Shown: positions 52,263 to 61,204 of the stretch, piece after piece | Position numbering within the stretch: the first letter of the stretch is position 1 | How the letters are laid out: every line of letters starts with the position of its first letter | Position numbers and translations under genes: made by a program | Assembly: GCF_039542385.1 (NCBI RefSeq) | Contig: NZ_BAABIA010000005.1 | Location: 62,001 to 126,000 of the forward strand | DNA: 64,000 bases | DNA from: Prosthecobacter algae | GTDB taxonomy: Bacteria > Verrucomicrobiota > Verrucomicrobiia > Verrucomicrobiales > Verrucomicrobiaceae | Reading direction: 5' to 3' | The notes under the pieces: generated by a model | The model's input: the letters and a program-made list of their open reading frames with translations, nothing else | Told to the model about the DNA's origin: nothing | The model's database searches: none

Positions 52263-53339
52263 ATGACCCCACCACCCGCCACCCGCGAGCATCTGGTCTG
52301 CCTGGGCCTGAACTACCGCACCACTCCGGTGGAGGTGCGTGAGCGCGTGGCTTTCCCCGAGGCGAAGGTGCCGGATGCCGTGCAGGAGATCCGCCAACTG
52401 CCTGGCTTTGAAGAAAGCGTGGTGCTGAGCACCTGCAATCGCGTGGAGCTGTACGCCACCCACACGCTGGATGATGCCCGCGTGGCCCATGATGCCCTGG
52501 TGGACTACCTGGTGCGCCGTTTTGAACTGCCCCAGGAACAGGCCGAGGCCCTGGTGACCTACCGCCTGCGGTCCGATGACGCTGCCCGCCACCTCTTTCG
52601 CGTCGTCAGCGGGCTGGACAGCATGGTGCTGGGGGAGACGGAGATCTTCGGCCAGGTGAAACAGGCCTACAAAGTGGCCCTGGAAACCGGCAGCACCGGC
52701 CGCGCCCTGAATAAACTTTTCCAGCAAGCCTTCACCGTCGGCAAAAAGGTCCGCAACGACACCACCATCCAGCGCGGCTCCACCAGCGTGGGCTCCGTGG
52801 CTGTGGATCTGGCGGAAAAGGTGCATGACCTGAAACAGTGCCGCGTGATGCTCGTCGGCGCGGGCGAGATGAGCCGCACCTGCGCGCAGAGCCTGCTCTC
52901 ACGCGGCGCGCGCAGCATTATCGTCTCCAACCGCAGCTATGACCGCGCCGTGGAACTGGCCACCGAGATGAAGGGCACGGCCATGAAATTCGACGAATGG
53001 GAACACGCCCTGCATGAGGTGGACGTCATCATCTCCAGCACCAGTGCGCCACATTTTGTCATCAAGCCCGAGCTCATCCAGCAGGTCATGCGCAAACGCC
53101 GCTGGGACCCGCTGCTGATCATCGACATCGCCGTGCCGCGCGATGTGGACCCCGCCGTCAACGAGATCGAAGGCGTGTACCTTTACGACATCGATGCCCT
53201 GCAAGCCATCGCGGATGAAGGCCGCCGCGAACGCGAACGCCAGCTCAGCGCCTGCGAGCGCATCATTGAGGACAGCTTGGAAAAGTACGGCTTCCTGCCA
53301 CCGCCTCCCCTCAGTCCGCAGAAACACGCGGCAACTTAG
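52263..53339 (+). CDS. hemA: Glutamyl-tRNA reductase
   Basis: 358 residues. First committed step of C5 heme synthesis: NADPH-dependent reduction of glutamyl-tRNA(Glu) to glutamate-1-semialdehyde. Catalytic VVLSTCNRVELYA holds Cys58; LGETEIFGQVKQAY and GSTSVGSVAVDLAEK are family signatures; VMLVGAGEMSRTCAQSLLSR is the NADPH site. The dimerisation tail is shorter than in E. coli (418 residues) and ends SPQKHAAT. It follows the CcsA/HemX-like gene by two bases. Confidence 0.96.
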   Translation: MTPPPATREHLVCLGLNYRTTPVEVRERVAFPEAKVPDAVQEIRQLPGFEESVVLSTCNRVELYATHTLDDARVAHDALVDYLVRRFELPQEQAEALVTYRLRSDDAARHLFRVVSGLDSMVLGETEIFGQVKQAYKVALETGSTGRALNKLFQQAFTVGKKVRNDTTIQRGSTSVGSVAVDLAEKVHDLKQCRVMLVGAGEMSRTCAQSLLSRGARSIIVSNRSYDRAVELATEMKGTAMKFDEWEHALHEVDVIISSTSAPHFVIKPELIQQVMRKRRWDPLLIIDIAVPRDVDPAVNEIEGVYLYDIDALQAIADEGRRERERQLSACERIIEDSLEKYGFLPPPPLSPQKHAAT

Positions 53340-53353
53340 GAAAGGTCAATGTG

Positions 53354-53950
53354 CTATTTTGACTCGTCCTCAGTCTCTGCCACAAGTTGCCATCCCTTGC
53401 TGTTTGGATGCGCATTCAGCCACTCCTGATAGTTTGCGTAACCCTTGCACTTCATGAGTCGCAAATGAGCAGACCCTGGAATCAGGACGATTTGAAATTC
53501 CATGTTAAAATGAGATTCGTCTGGTGGATCGTTATCCGATAATAAAATACTCAACACGCCAAAATTCAATCCACCAACATCAGGAGATTCGGGATCAGGT
53601 GTGAAATTTATTGAGGCGAGTGCAAACTCAGTTTCCGTTAGGTCAAGGAAATCCGATTTCACCTCAATGGCATTATATCCCAAGGATTTATCCAATAGGT
53701 AAAAAGATGACTCTCTCCTGTTTTTAAAATGAAGGATGCACAAACGAGATCCATCTGGGCTGCCAAGTACCGTGCAACGATCTCCTCGATAATGCTCACT
53801 GCCAGGAAACAGCTTTTTCGTTTGCCCGCCACTCACTAAGCACCAGAACTCCCGGTCATTGATCATCAACTTTTTCACGCTCATTTCAGCATTCGCGATG
53901 ACTGCTGAAAGCACAAAAAGAGTGAGCAAAACGAGATTCATAAATTTCAC
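53354..53950 (-). CDS. Small secreted protein of unknown function
   Basis: 198 residues from GTG 53950, which overlaps the TGA of the lipid kinase gene; ATG 53941 is the alternative. Signal peptide FMNLVLLTLFVLSAVIANAE. Mature part has SGGQTKKLFPGSEHYRGDRC, then beta-rich sequence; ends YANYQEWLNAHPNSKGW. The gene is visibly more AT-rich than its neighbours, which may indicate recent gain. Family not recognised. Confidence 0.7.
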   Translation of the reverse strand: MKFMNLVLLTLFVLSAVIANAEMSVKKLMINDREFWCLVSGGQTKKLFPGSEHYRGDRCTVLGSPDGSRLCILHFKNRRESSFYLLDKSLGYNAIEVKSDFLDLTETEFALASINFTPDPESPDVGGLNFGVLSILLSDNDPPDESHFNMEFQIVLIPGSAHLRLMKCKGYANYQEWLNAHPNSKGWQLVAETEDESK

Positions 53951-54837
53951 ACCGCCACCTGTAGCTTGAAAGGTGCGGCCCTGAAGTGCACCGGGGTGCC
54001 CTCGCTGGCCAGCTCCCCATCCACCTCCAGTGGTGCACCAGGCATAGAAGTCACCGTGAACTCCCGGAGCTGCAGGTAATCGATGTCTTCGGCAGGCTCA
54101 TACCCATCTACCAAAATGGCGCGCAGCATCTGGGCGAATTCCCAGCCTCCCAGACCGCGAAAGACCAGGACATCCAGCAGGCCATCCTGATTGGACGCAC
54201 GACGGAAGACCGGCACAGGGCCGCCATAGTGCTTCCCTGCCCCGACAAGGACCACCGAGCCGTGCATGGAGGGGCGCCCCTCAATGTGGACGGAAAGCAC
54301 AGGCGGCTGCCTTGTTAGCACCTGCATGGCAGACATGACGTAGCTCAGCGGGCCAAAGCGTTTTTTGCTCTCCCAAGAAGTCTCCTGGATGATTTCGGCA
54401 TCAAAACCCACGCCGGCTAGCTGCACAAAATACTGGTCATTCGCCATCCAGAGATCCAGCTCCCGGAAACGGCCCTGGGAAATCTGCGCCCAGCACGCGG
54501 GCAGATCCGCGCTGGGCAGGCCCAGCTCCAGCGAAAACACGTTCATCGTCCCCACAGGCAGTACGCCCAAGGCGGTGTGTTTTTCCCCCGATGGCCTCGC
54601 CGCATTCACCCGGCTGAGCCCCTGGAGGACCTCATTCATGGTGCCGTCTCCGCCTGCTGCGACAATGAGGGGATGCCCCTCCAGGGCCAGTTTTTCCGCC
54701 AGATCCGTGGCCTGGCCGGGACCTTCCGTGAGGATGAGTTCTGGCGCTGGAGTGAGGGCGCGAATGGCCTTTTCACGCGCAGCCGCCTGGGTGCTGCGGG
54801 CGGCCGGATTCAGAATGACGGGGATTCTTTCGGGCAT
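53947..54837 (-). CDS. Diacylglycerol kinase-family lipid kinase (YegS/BmrU type)
   Basis: 296 residues. IPVILNPAARST at the N-terminus and the nucleotide-binding AAGGDGTMNEVLQGLSRVN are diagnostic; LGVLPVGTMNVFSLELGLP is the second conserved block and VTSMPGAPLEVDGEL the C-terminal one. Family members phosphorylate diacylglycerol or related lipids at the inner membrane. Its stop overlaps the next gene start by 4 bases. Confidence 0.92.
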   Translation of the reverse strand: MPERIPVILNPAARSTQAAAREKAIRALTPAPELILTEGPGQATDLAEKLALEGHPLIVAAGGDGTMNEVLQGLSRVNAARPSGEKHTALGVLPVGTMNVFSLELGLPSADLPACWAQISQGRFRELDLWMANDQYFVQLAGVGFDAEIIQETSWESKKRFGPLSYVMSAMQVLTRQPPVLSVHIEGRPSMHGSVVLVGAGKHYGGPVPVFRRASNQDGLLDVLVFRGLGGWEFAQMLRAILVDGYEPAEDIDYLQLREFTVTSMPGAPLEVDGELASEGTPVHFRAAPFKLQVAV

Positions 54838-54946
54838 GAGGGGCAGCGCTTATGTCCCAGAATGCGGGTAAGCTCAAGCAACAGTTCCCTACCCCAAGCG
54901 GCTGAGGAGGCTAGGCTTCCGATCAACGGCGTTACCAACCCAGGAA

Positions 54947-55447
54947 TCAGGGATACTTAGCCAGCAGTTCAGCGGCCTTGGCGGGCTCCACCTTCTCAAA
55001 GAAGTCGTCCTCCACCATGCAAACAGGGCCAAAGCCGCAACTGGCGAGGCACTCGGCGAATTCGATGCTGTATTTGCCATCTTCGCTCACCGCGATGGGG
55101 TGATGGTGATCGCAGTGGCTACGGTCGATCTTGGCCTCTTTGCAGAGGGCGTCCATCAGCTCGTAACTGCCCGTCATCGCACAGGAAAGCGTGCGGCAAA
55201 CACGGATGTGATATTTCCCAGGCGCGCTCTGGCGGAACCCGGGATAAAAAGTCACCACTTCCAGCACCTGAATGGGCTCCAGCCCCAGCTTCGCCGCCAC
55301 CCAGTTGACGATGTCATCACTGATGAAACGGTAATGCTCCTGCATCAGATGCAGGAGGGGCAAAACGGCACTGCGCTTGGAAACGGGGTAATGCGTGATC
55401 ACCTCGTCCATCTTGCTCTCCAACTCTGCGGGGACTGTGAATGCCAT
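54947..55447 (-). CDS. nuoE: NADH-quinone oxidoreductase subunit E
   Basis: 166 residues, thioredoxin-like 2Fe-2S subunit of complex I. Cluster ligands fit the family spacing: Cys84-x4-Cys89 (VCRTLSCAM) and Cys133-x3-Cys137 (ECLASCGFG). The N-terminal LPLLHLMQEHYRFISDDIVN and EVVTFYPGF blocks are typical. It follows nuoD by 48 bases; no nuoF follows, the lipid kinase gene comes next. Confidence 0.95.
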   Translation of the reverse strand: MAFTVPAELESKMDEVITHYPVSKRSAVLPLLHLMQEHYRFISDDIVNWVAAKLGLEPIQVLEVVTFYPGFRQSAPGKYHIRVCRTLSCAMTGSYELMDALCKEAKIDRSHCDHHHPIAVSEDGKYSIEFAECLASCGFGPVCMVEDDFFEKVEPAKAAELLAKYP

Positions 55448-55495
55448 CTTGAAGTTCAGGTATTAAAGGTTGCTAGATTCAGCGCGTGCAGGCTG

Positions 55496-56755
55496 TTAGC
55501 GGTCGCACTCGCCCATCACAAAGTCGAGGCTGCCCAGCACGGAAGGAATGTCGCTGAGCATGTGACCTGGCATGATCTTCGAAAGGATGCTGAGGTTCAC
55601 AAACGAGGGGCTGCGGATCTTCAGACGGTAAGGGACGCCGCCGCCCTTGCTGTGGATATAGAAACCCAGCTCGCCCTTAGGATTCTCTGCACCAAAGTAA
55701 ACTTCTCCGGCCGGCGCATCAATGCCCTGAGTGGCAATGATGAAGTGGTGGATCAGCTCCTCCATCTTCATCAGCACGCGGTCCTTGTTTGGCAGCAGGT
55801 TCTTGGCATCGGCCACATTGATAGGGCCGCCAGGAAGATTGGCGAAAACTTGGCGCAGGATGCGGACGCTTTGGCGCATTTCTTCCATGCGAACGAGGTA
55901 ACGGTCGTAACAGTCGCCTTTGGTGCCGATGGGGATATCGAACTCGTACTTCTCGTAATCCAGGTACGGGTTCGTCTTGCGCAGGTCATGCTCCACACCG
56001 GAACCGCGAAGGTTCGGCCCGGAGATGCCGTAGGCAATGGCATCCGCCTTGGTGATGACCCCAATGTCCTGCGTACGGGCAATGAAAATCGCATTGCGGG
56101 TCAGCAACTTGTCGATCTCGTCAATGACGGGCTCCACCTCAGCCAGGAATTTCAGCACCGCTTCTGTGAAACCTTCTGGCAGATCGCGAATCTGGCCACC
56201 CACGCGGGTGTAGCTGGTGGTGAAACGGGCACCCGTGAGCTGCTCGCAGAGGTTATAAATCTTTTCACGTTCCGTGAACGTGTAGAGGAAGACCGTCATG
56301 GCCCCGACATCCATGGCAAACACGCCCACGCCCAGCAGGTGGGCAGAGATGCGGGCCAACTCACAGCAGATCACGCGGATGGCGCGGCCCCGTTCTGGCA
56401 CTTCCCAGCCCATGAGTTTTTCCACCGCGAGGGCGTAGGCCACATTGTTGGCCAGGGGTGCCAAGTAATCCAACCGGTCCGTATAAGGCACGAACTGGTT
56501 GTAATGCATGTTTTCGGCGATCTTCTCATCCCCACGGTGCAGGTAACCGACATCCGGCTCCGCTTTCGTGATGGTCTCGCCATCCAGTTCCAAAATCATC
56601 CGCAGCACGCCGTGCGTGGCCGGGTGGGAGGGGCCCATGTTCAGGACCAGCTTTTCGCCCACGATGTCGCTGGTCGTCTCTTCGAGGCTGTCCAGGTGCA
56701 GCGCCACCTTGGCGGCGGTGTCCGGGGACTCGTATTCACGGGTAACAGCAGGCAT
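55496..56755 (-). CDS. nuoD: NADH-quinone oxidoreductase subunit D
   Basis: 419 residues, the 49-kDa subunit lining the quinone site of complex I. Signatures: LNMGPSHPATHGVLRMILEL, VGYLHRGDEKIAE (quinone-site His/Tyr region), GPNLRGSGVEHDLRK and the C-terminal LDFVMGECDR. Cytoplasmic arm, membrane-associated. In this window only nuoD and nuoE are together; the other subunits must be elsewhere. Confidence 0.97.
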   Translation of the reverse strand: MPAVTREYESPDTAAKVALHLDSLEETTSDIVGEKLVLNMGPSHPATHGVLRMILELDGETITKAEPDVGYLHRGDEKIAENMHYNQFVPYTDRLDYLAPLANNVAYALAVEKLMGWEVPERGRAIRVICCELARISAHLLGVGVFAMDVGAMTVFLYTFTEREKIYNLCEQLTGARFTTSYTRVGGQIRDLPEGFTEAVLKFLAEVEPVIDEIDKLLTRNAIFIARTQDIGVITKADAIAYGISGPNLRGSGVEHDLRKTNPYLDYEKYEFDIPIGTKGDCYDRYLVRMEEMRQSVRILRQVFANLPGGPINVADAKNLLPNKDRVLMKMEELIHHFIIATQGIDAPAGEVYFGAENPKGELGFYIHSKGGGVPYRLKIRSPSFVNLSILSKIMPGHMLSDIPSVLGSLDFVMGECDR

Positions 56756-56865
56756 AATGGGGTAAAGATGACTATTCTACGCTGGCCAAACAGCGGCAAC
56801 ACGAATTTGTGAAAAATTTCACAAGCTCACTACAAGATGCCCTGAAACAAGGGGTAGGACAAACA

Positions 56866-56899
56866 AAAAGGCTGTCTGAAAACAGACAGCCTTTCCGAG
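56866..56899 (-). terminator. Terminator of rpsU
   Basis: AGGCTGTCTG, loop AAAA (plus strand), CAGACAGCCT; on the minus strand followed by TTTTTGTTTG. The plus-strand side also has T, so it might act in both directions. It lies about 35 bases past the S21 stop. Confidence 0.88.
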
Positions 56900-56932
56900 G
56901 TTGGAAATCCGGACAACGAGCCAGGAAATAAA

Positions 56933-57160
56933 TCAGGCCGTCGGGGCAGCGCCCTCAGGAGCCTTCGGCAGCGTGAAACGAAAACGGATCTTACCACGCT
57001 TGGCAGCAGCACGAGCCTTGCGCTTGGTGCGCTCTTTCGGGTTTTCGTGGGCGCGCAGGCGGCGCATTTCTTCGAGAATGCCTTCCATCTCGAGCTTGGT
57101 TTTCAGACGCTTGAGAGCGCGGTCAACAGGCTCACCTTTGCGGATTTGGACTTCGGGCAT
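56933..57160 (-). CDS. rpsU: Small ribosomal subunit protein bS21
   Basis: 75 residues. VQIRKGEPVDRALKRLKTKL and the basic ERTKRKARAAAKRGK stretch are typical of bS21; the C-terminal RFRFTLPKAPEGAAPTA is slightly longer than usual. bS21 sits near the 3' end of 16S rRNA and affects start-site selection. Own terminator downstream. Confidence 0.96.
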   Translation of the reverse strand: MPEVQIRKGEPVDRALKRLKTKLEMEGILEEMRRLRAHENPKERTKRKARAAAKRGKIRFRFTLPKAPEGAAPTA

Positions 57161-57224
57161 ACAGTTTCAGAGAAATGGTTTAGAAAAGGGGTGACGACTC
57201 TAGAGGCACACAGCCATTCGTCAA

Positions 57225-57689
57225 ATGGAAAGATGGTTTGCAGATAAGGATATTTCCATCCCCGCAGTGTCCTCCTGCGGTTCATCTGCCGCCACCGGAC
57301 TCTACACTGGCCACTACCTGGAAAAAAGCACTGGCCGCAAAGCAGAGCCCTCCGCCCCGCACTGGAAGAATACTCCACTAGGCGAAGTCATACTGACCGA
57401 CATCGCCCCAAAAAATGAGGGTAAAAGGGGGCCGCGACAACTGGCTGCTCATCCACCACCCAAGCGCCGCCTTGTGAAACAACAGTTCTTCCAAGACCGC
57501 TCCGTGCACCGGCCCGAAGGCTGGGCCATCCGCGATCTTTTCGCTATGCTGGAAGAAACCGCCCTCACCGCCGAGACCACCACCGCTTGGCTAGAAACAC
57601 TCCTCGAGGAAAACGCAGCCCATGCTTTTCACAATAATAGGTGCAGTTCCTGGTGTTTCGATGCAGTCCGAGCCCATTCGGAATCTTGA
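57225..57689 (+). pseudogene. Doubtful reading frame in decayed DNA
   Basis: 154 codons open from ATG 57225. Part of it (GWAIRDLFAMLEETALTAET, then TTAWLETLLEENA) looks protein-like and helical, but the N-terminal part is of mixed composition and the end is abrupt. On the minus strand the stretch 57629-57900 also looks partly coding (PHWAADALRRQDKVLREFEA). I read the region 57165-57957 as remnants of at least two genes; no family recognised. Confidence 0.3.
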
Positions 57690-57957
57690 CGTTCAGGGCG
57701 CTTCAGACATCGGGCAACAACAGGTGGTGCCCAGAGTAGCCTAGAACGACTGGCGGTGACTAGCGGAGGGATGAACGCCTCGAACTCTCGCAACACCTTG
57801 TCCTGCCGTCGCAATGCGTCTGCTGCCCAGTGAGGTATTGGATTTTGACCAACACCCCGAACGATCAAGTCGCCCAGGTTTACAACCGAATGTCGGCGAT
57901 CTTGCCTGCGGAGTCTTGGCAAGGTTGGCTCGATGGGAGAACGCCGACGGCCGTTAC

Positions 57958-60348
57958 TTACTGATTGAAGATGAACTGCTGGGTATTGATCAGTGCGTAG
58001 ATCAGGTCCTCCACGGTGCTGAGGCCCTTTTCCTGGGCCTGAAGGCAAAGGCCCTTTTCCCTGGCGGTGGGTTTGCGGGAAAGCACGGCCATGTAAGCGG
58101 CGTCGATTCTTTCGTCGGCAGACCGGGCCTTGCCCACGGAGAGCATGAGCTGGCTGTAGCGGTGAACGATCTGCGGCAGGAGCTCTCCATTCATCAATGC
58201 CAGAGCCTGGGGAACGGAGGCTTCATTGTTGCTGTTCTCAATGATTTCCCGGTCGCTCTGGCCAAATTCGCGCAGGTAATGACCGCGCGGGGCAGGGCTT
58301 TCGATTTCCGCTGCCCGCAGCCACTGCCGAGACTGCTGGGCCCGCGAACGGAAGTAGTCCCGCCAATGTTTCCGGGGGATGGCATAGTACATGGCCTCTT
58401 CGCTCCAGGCCCTTATCTCAGCTTCGGCGACCTCCGCCTTGGTCGGCTTGGTCGTTTTGATCTTGCCATCCTCAGGGGCCATCTTGAGCCCGCCGTTCGC
58501 AGCACCGGTCGCCTGCATGTCGGCACTGGGGGCGGCTTGAATTGGAACCTCCTGATTGGGTTCATAAGCAATGATCTCAAAGGGCTTGCCGGTGACCTTC
58601 TCGAACAGCTTTTTTTGGCCAGGAATGATCACTTCCGTCATGACGGTGCGGCGGGCATTGGTATAAAGAGCAGTGATCTCCCGGCTGATGGTTTTGATTT
58701 TCACATGGCACTCAGCAGCGTGGGCGGCGGCAGCCTGTTTTTCAGGTCCGGTGGCTGTGGCGGCGATGGATTGGTATTTTTTGGCCTCCTCGCGGGCCTC
58801 CACTAACCGTTTCTGCAGGGCCTCCACACCTTCCGGCTGCTCCTGGAACTTCTTGGCGGCCATTTGAATGCTCTTAAGCGTCTCAGCCGGATCGGCGACC
58901 TTTTCCACGGCCAACCTGCGTTGCTCAAAGAATTCGTGGGAGGCCATGTTTAGCATGTCGGGATTGGGGTTGATCAGCGTCACAAAGCTGTCCCACAGTT
59001 GCTCAGCAGTCATGCGGCGCAGCAGCGGGCCTGTGAAGTGGCTGGCAGTCCCCAGTGCCACCTCCTCGTGGGAGGCCTGGCGCTGGTAGGTGCTCGTGTT
59101 GAAAAGGATGCGCAGATACGCCTTCATATCGTAATTCAGGCTCACCATCAGCTTTTCAAGATGGCTCAATAGTTCAGGATTCACTGCCACGGTAGTGTCC
59201 GTGAGATCGTCGAGCGGCTCGATCAGGGCGAGTCCGAATACCTTTTTCCACAGGCGATTGACCACGACCTTGTTGAAGCGGTCATTATCGGGATTCGCCA
59301 GCCAGCGTGCGTAGGCCTGGACCCGTGTTTCACCTGGCAGAGGAGTACATGCATGACCCATGATGGCAGCCGGTTTCACGACGGATTTGGGCTTCGCATC
59401 GTCATACTGGTAATCCGGTGGCAGGGTGACCTTGCGCTTCTCGTCAAAGGTCACCTTGGGGTAGCGCCCGATGCCACGAGGCCCGCTCATGGCCTGATTG
59501 TATAAACGCTCAGCCTTGAGCAAGTAGTCCTCAGCCGCCCGGCGTGCCCGCCCCACTTTCTCCAACTCCGCCCAGAAAGCGAGGCGGTCGGCCTCGGTGG
59601 TCGAGTTTTTGGGCCATTCAGGCTGCTTGAACGTGGTGCGAATGGCCATGCCTTGATCACGCAGAAGGTCGCTGATACCGCCCGTGAAACTGCCGCCGGA
59701 GTCTCTGATCTCCACGCCAAAGGTGAAGGCCGCCATCTCGTAGAACTGCATCTGGGTCCACTTGTCAAAGGGGTGATTGTGGCACTGGGCGCATTCGATG
59801 CGGGTGCCCAGGAAGATGCGCAACGTGCTCGCCATGTTGTCCAAGGGCATGCCACGATCACGTGTGTAGTAGCCAATCGCCCCATCGGACCAGGCCTTGC
59901 CATCTCCGGCGACCATCTCCCGCACGAACATGTCGTACGGCTTGTTGCTGCGCAGCGCATCCTTGATGAAATGAACATACGCGGGGCCTGCTCGCTGGCC
60001 CTTGGATTGCACACGCAACACATCCGCCCAGTAATGAAAGTAGTTCTGCACATAGCCCTCGGAATCGAGGAGCTTGTCGATCAGTGCGGCCCTCTTTCCA
60101 TCTTCTTTGGAAGCCAGAAACTCCTCAGCCTCACGCGTGGTGGGAATGCGGCCCACCACATCCAAATAAATGCGGCGCACGAAAACACTGTCATCCGCCG
60201 GGGCGTTGGGTGTCAACTTGTTCGCTGCCCAGTCCCTCGCCAAAAACGCGTCAATTTCATCGGCGGAGGAGGAAACTTCTGGATCGGCCCGGGCGATCGG
60301 CCCAAGGCAAAACGTGACGATAATTGAACACGCCAGGAGGCTTTTCAT
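57958..60348 (-). CDS. DUF1549/DUF1553 domain protein with heme-type CxxCH motif
   Basis: 796 residues with signal peptide MKSLLACSIIVTFCLGPIARA. N-terminal DUF1549 (VFVRRIYLDVVGRIPTTREA, DMFVREMVAGDG) contains LGTRIECAQCHNHPFDKWTQ, a CAQCH c-type heme motif. A Lys/Glu/Ala-rich helical segment (about 470-560) precedes DUF1553 (LFNTSTYQRQASHE type and ALALMNGELLPQIVHRYSQL). These secreted proteins are expanded in Planctomycetes and Verrucomicrobiota, usually next to a DUF1501 gene or sulfatases; here it stands alone between decayed regions. Confidence 0.9.
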   Translation of the reverse strand: MKSLLACSIIVTFCLGPIARADPEVSSSADEIDAFLARDWAANKLTPNAPADDSVFVRRIYLDVVGRIPTTREAEEFLASKEDGKRAALIDKLLDSEGYVQNYFHYWADVLRVQSKGQRAGPAYVHFIKDALRSNKPYDMFVREMVAGDGKAWSDGAIGYYTRDRGMPLDNMASTLRIFLGTRIECAQCHNHPFDKWTQMQFYEMAAFTFGVEIRDSGGSFTGGISDLLRDQGMAIRTTFKQPEWPKNSTTEADRLAFWAELEKVGRARRAAEDYLLKAERLYNQAMSGPRGIGRYPKVTFDEKRKVTLPPDYQYDDAKPKSVVKPAAIMGHACTPLPGETRVQAYARWLANPDNDRFNKVVVNRLWKKVFGLALIEPLDDLTDTTVAVNPELLSHLEKLMVSLNYDMKAYLRILFNTSTYQRQASHEEVALGTASHFTGPLLRRMTAEQLWDSFVTLINPNPDMLNMASHEFFEQRRLAVEKVADPAETLKSIQMAAKKFQEQPEGVEALQKRLVEAREEAKKYQSIAATATGPEKQAAAAHAAECHVKIKTISREITALYTNARRTVMTEVIIPGQKKLFEKVTGKPFEIIAYEPNQEVPIQAAPSADMQATGAANGGLKMAPEDGKIKTTKPTKAEVAEAEIRAWSEEAMYYAIPRKHWRDYFRSRAQQSRQWLRAAEIESPAPRGHYLREFGQSDREIIENSNNEASVPQALALMNGELLPQIVHRYSQLMLSVGKARSADERIDAAYMAVLSRKPTAREKGLCLQAQEKGLSTVEDLIYALINTQQFIFNQ

Positions 60349-60485
60349 GCAAGGTGAAACGCAGGATCAAACCTGGGTTTTGCAGATGTTTGCGTCGTCC
60401 CACATCTTGAGGAGCGGCACTCCCCCGACTACCGCAGCCGCCACGCCGACAACCTAGGCAAAGAACTTACGAGGTGACGATCCAA

Positions 60486-60646
60486 GGGAGCGCGGGCCTC
60501 CGAGCCCGCAGCACACCGCCAGCAGGAAACACTCCGGATCAACCAGCCAACGCCGCAAGCACGCCGACAAGCCTGAGTTCTGGCAATTCCGCATCCAACG
60601 CTCCGACGCTCCGACGACCCGCAGCGGACTCGGAGGTCCGCGCTCC
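60486..60646. repeat. Imperfect GC-rich inverted repeat pair
   Basis: 60486-60512 (GGGAGCGCGGGCCTCCGAGC...) and 60621-60646 (...GGAGGTCCGCGCTCC) are inverted copies with a few differences, 108 bases apart. The right copy ends exactly where the truncated restriction-enzyme frame begins. It resembles extragenic palindromes or ends of a small mobile element; no transposase remains between them. Confidence 0.55.
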
Positions 60647-61009
60647 ATCACCGCAGAGGACTATCGGGTGACGAAGATGAAATTCGCGAAAACCCGCGAC
60701 CCGGCGACGAATAAGAACATCAACGACAAGACCACCATTATCTACAACGACTATGTCACGATCCGCGACATCCCGCTGGAGGCTTACCACTACGTCGTCA
60801 ACGGCAAACCCGCCCTCGAATGGGTCATGGAACGCCAGTCCGTCACCACCGACAAAGACAGCGGCATCATCAAAGACGCCAATCTCTGGGCCACCGAAAC
60901 CATGGACAACCCCAAGTATCCCCTAGAACTCTTCCTCCGCGTCATCACCGTCAGCTTGGAAACGATGAAGATCGTCAAGGCATTGCCTCCACTTGAACTC
61001 AATCAGTAA
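60647..61009 (+). pseudogene. C-terminal fragment of a type ISP-like restriction-modification enzyme
   Basis: About 113-120 codons ending at TAA 61009. IIYNDYVTIRDIPLEAYHYV, VNGKPALEWVMERQSVTTDK and YPLELFLRVITVSLETMKIV are the characteristic C-terminal block of large helicase/methyltransferase-type single-polypeptide restriction enzymes (normally over 1000 residues). Everything upstream is gone; the fragment begins right after the inverted repeat at 60646. Non-functional remnant. Confidence 0.75.
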
Positions 61010-61180
61010 CGTCTTCTTCGTTTTTGCTTTGCCCTCGAGTACGCCCGCAATGTGCAGCACAAGGTCATCCTCATCAGCGGTCAGCGGCTCGCGGAGCTGA
61101 TGATCGAATACGGCGTCGGAGTCTCCACCGTGCGCAGTATCGCCCTGAAGCGGGTGGACTCAGACTACTTTGAGGATTGA
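61010..61180 (+). pseudogene. C-terminal fragment of an Mrr-type restriction endonuclease
   Basis: In the same frame after TAA 61009 the DNA reads FALEYARNVQHKVILISGQR, then LAELMIEYGVGVSTVRSIAL and KRVDSDYFED before TGA 61178-61180. This is the conserved end of Mrr (usual form VVLIDGERLAELMI...GVGVS...RIDSDYF). No start codon or catalytic core remains. Adjacent to the type ISP remnant, so a former restriction island. Confidence 0.7.
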
Positions 61181-61204
61181 GGGAGTCCCCAGACAGCCGC
61201 TTTT

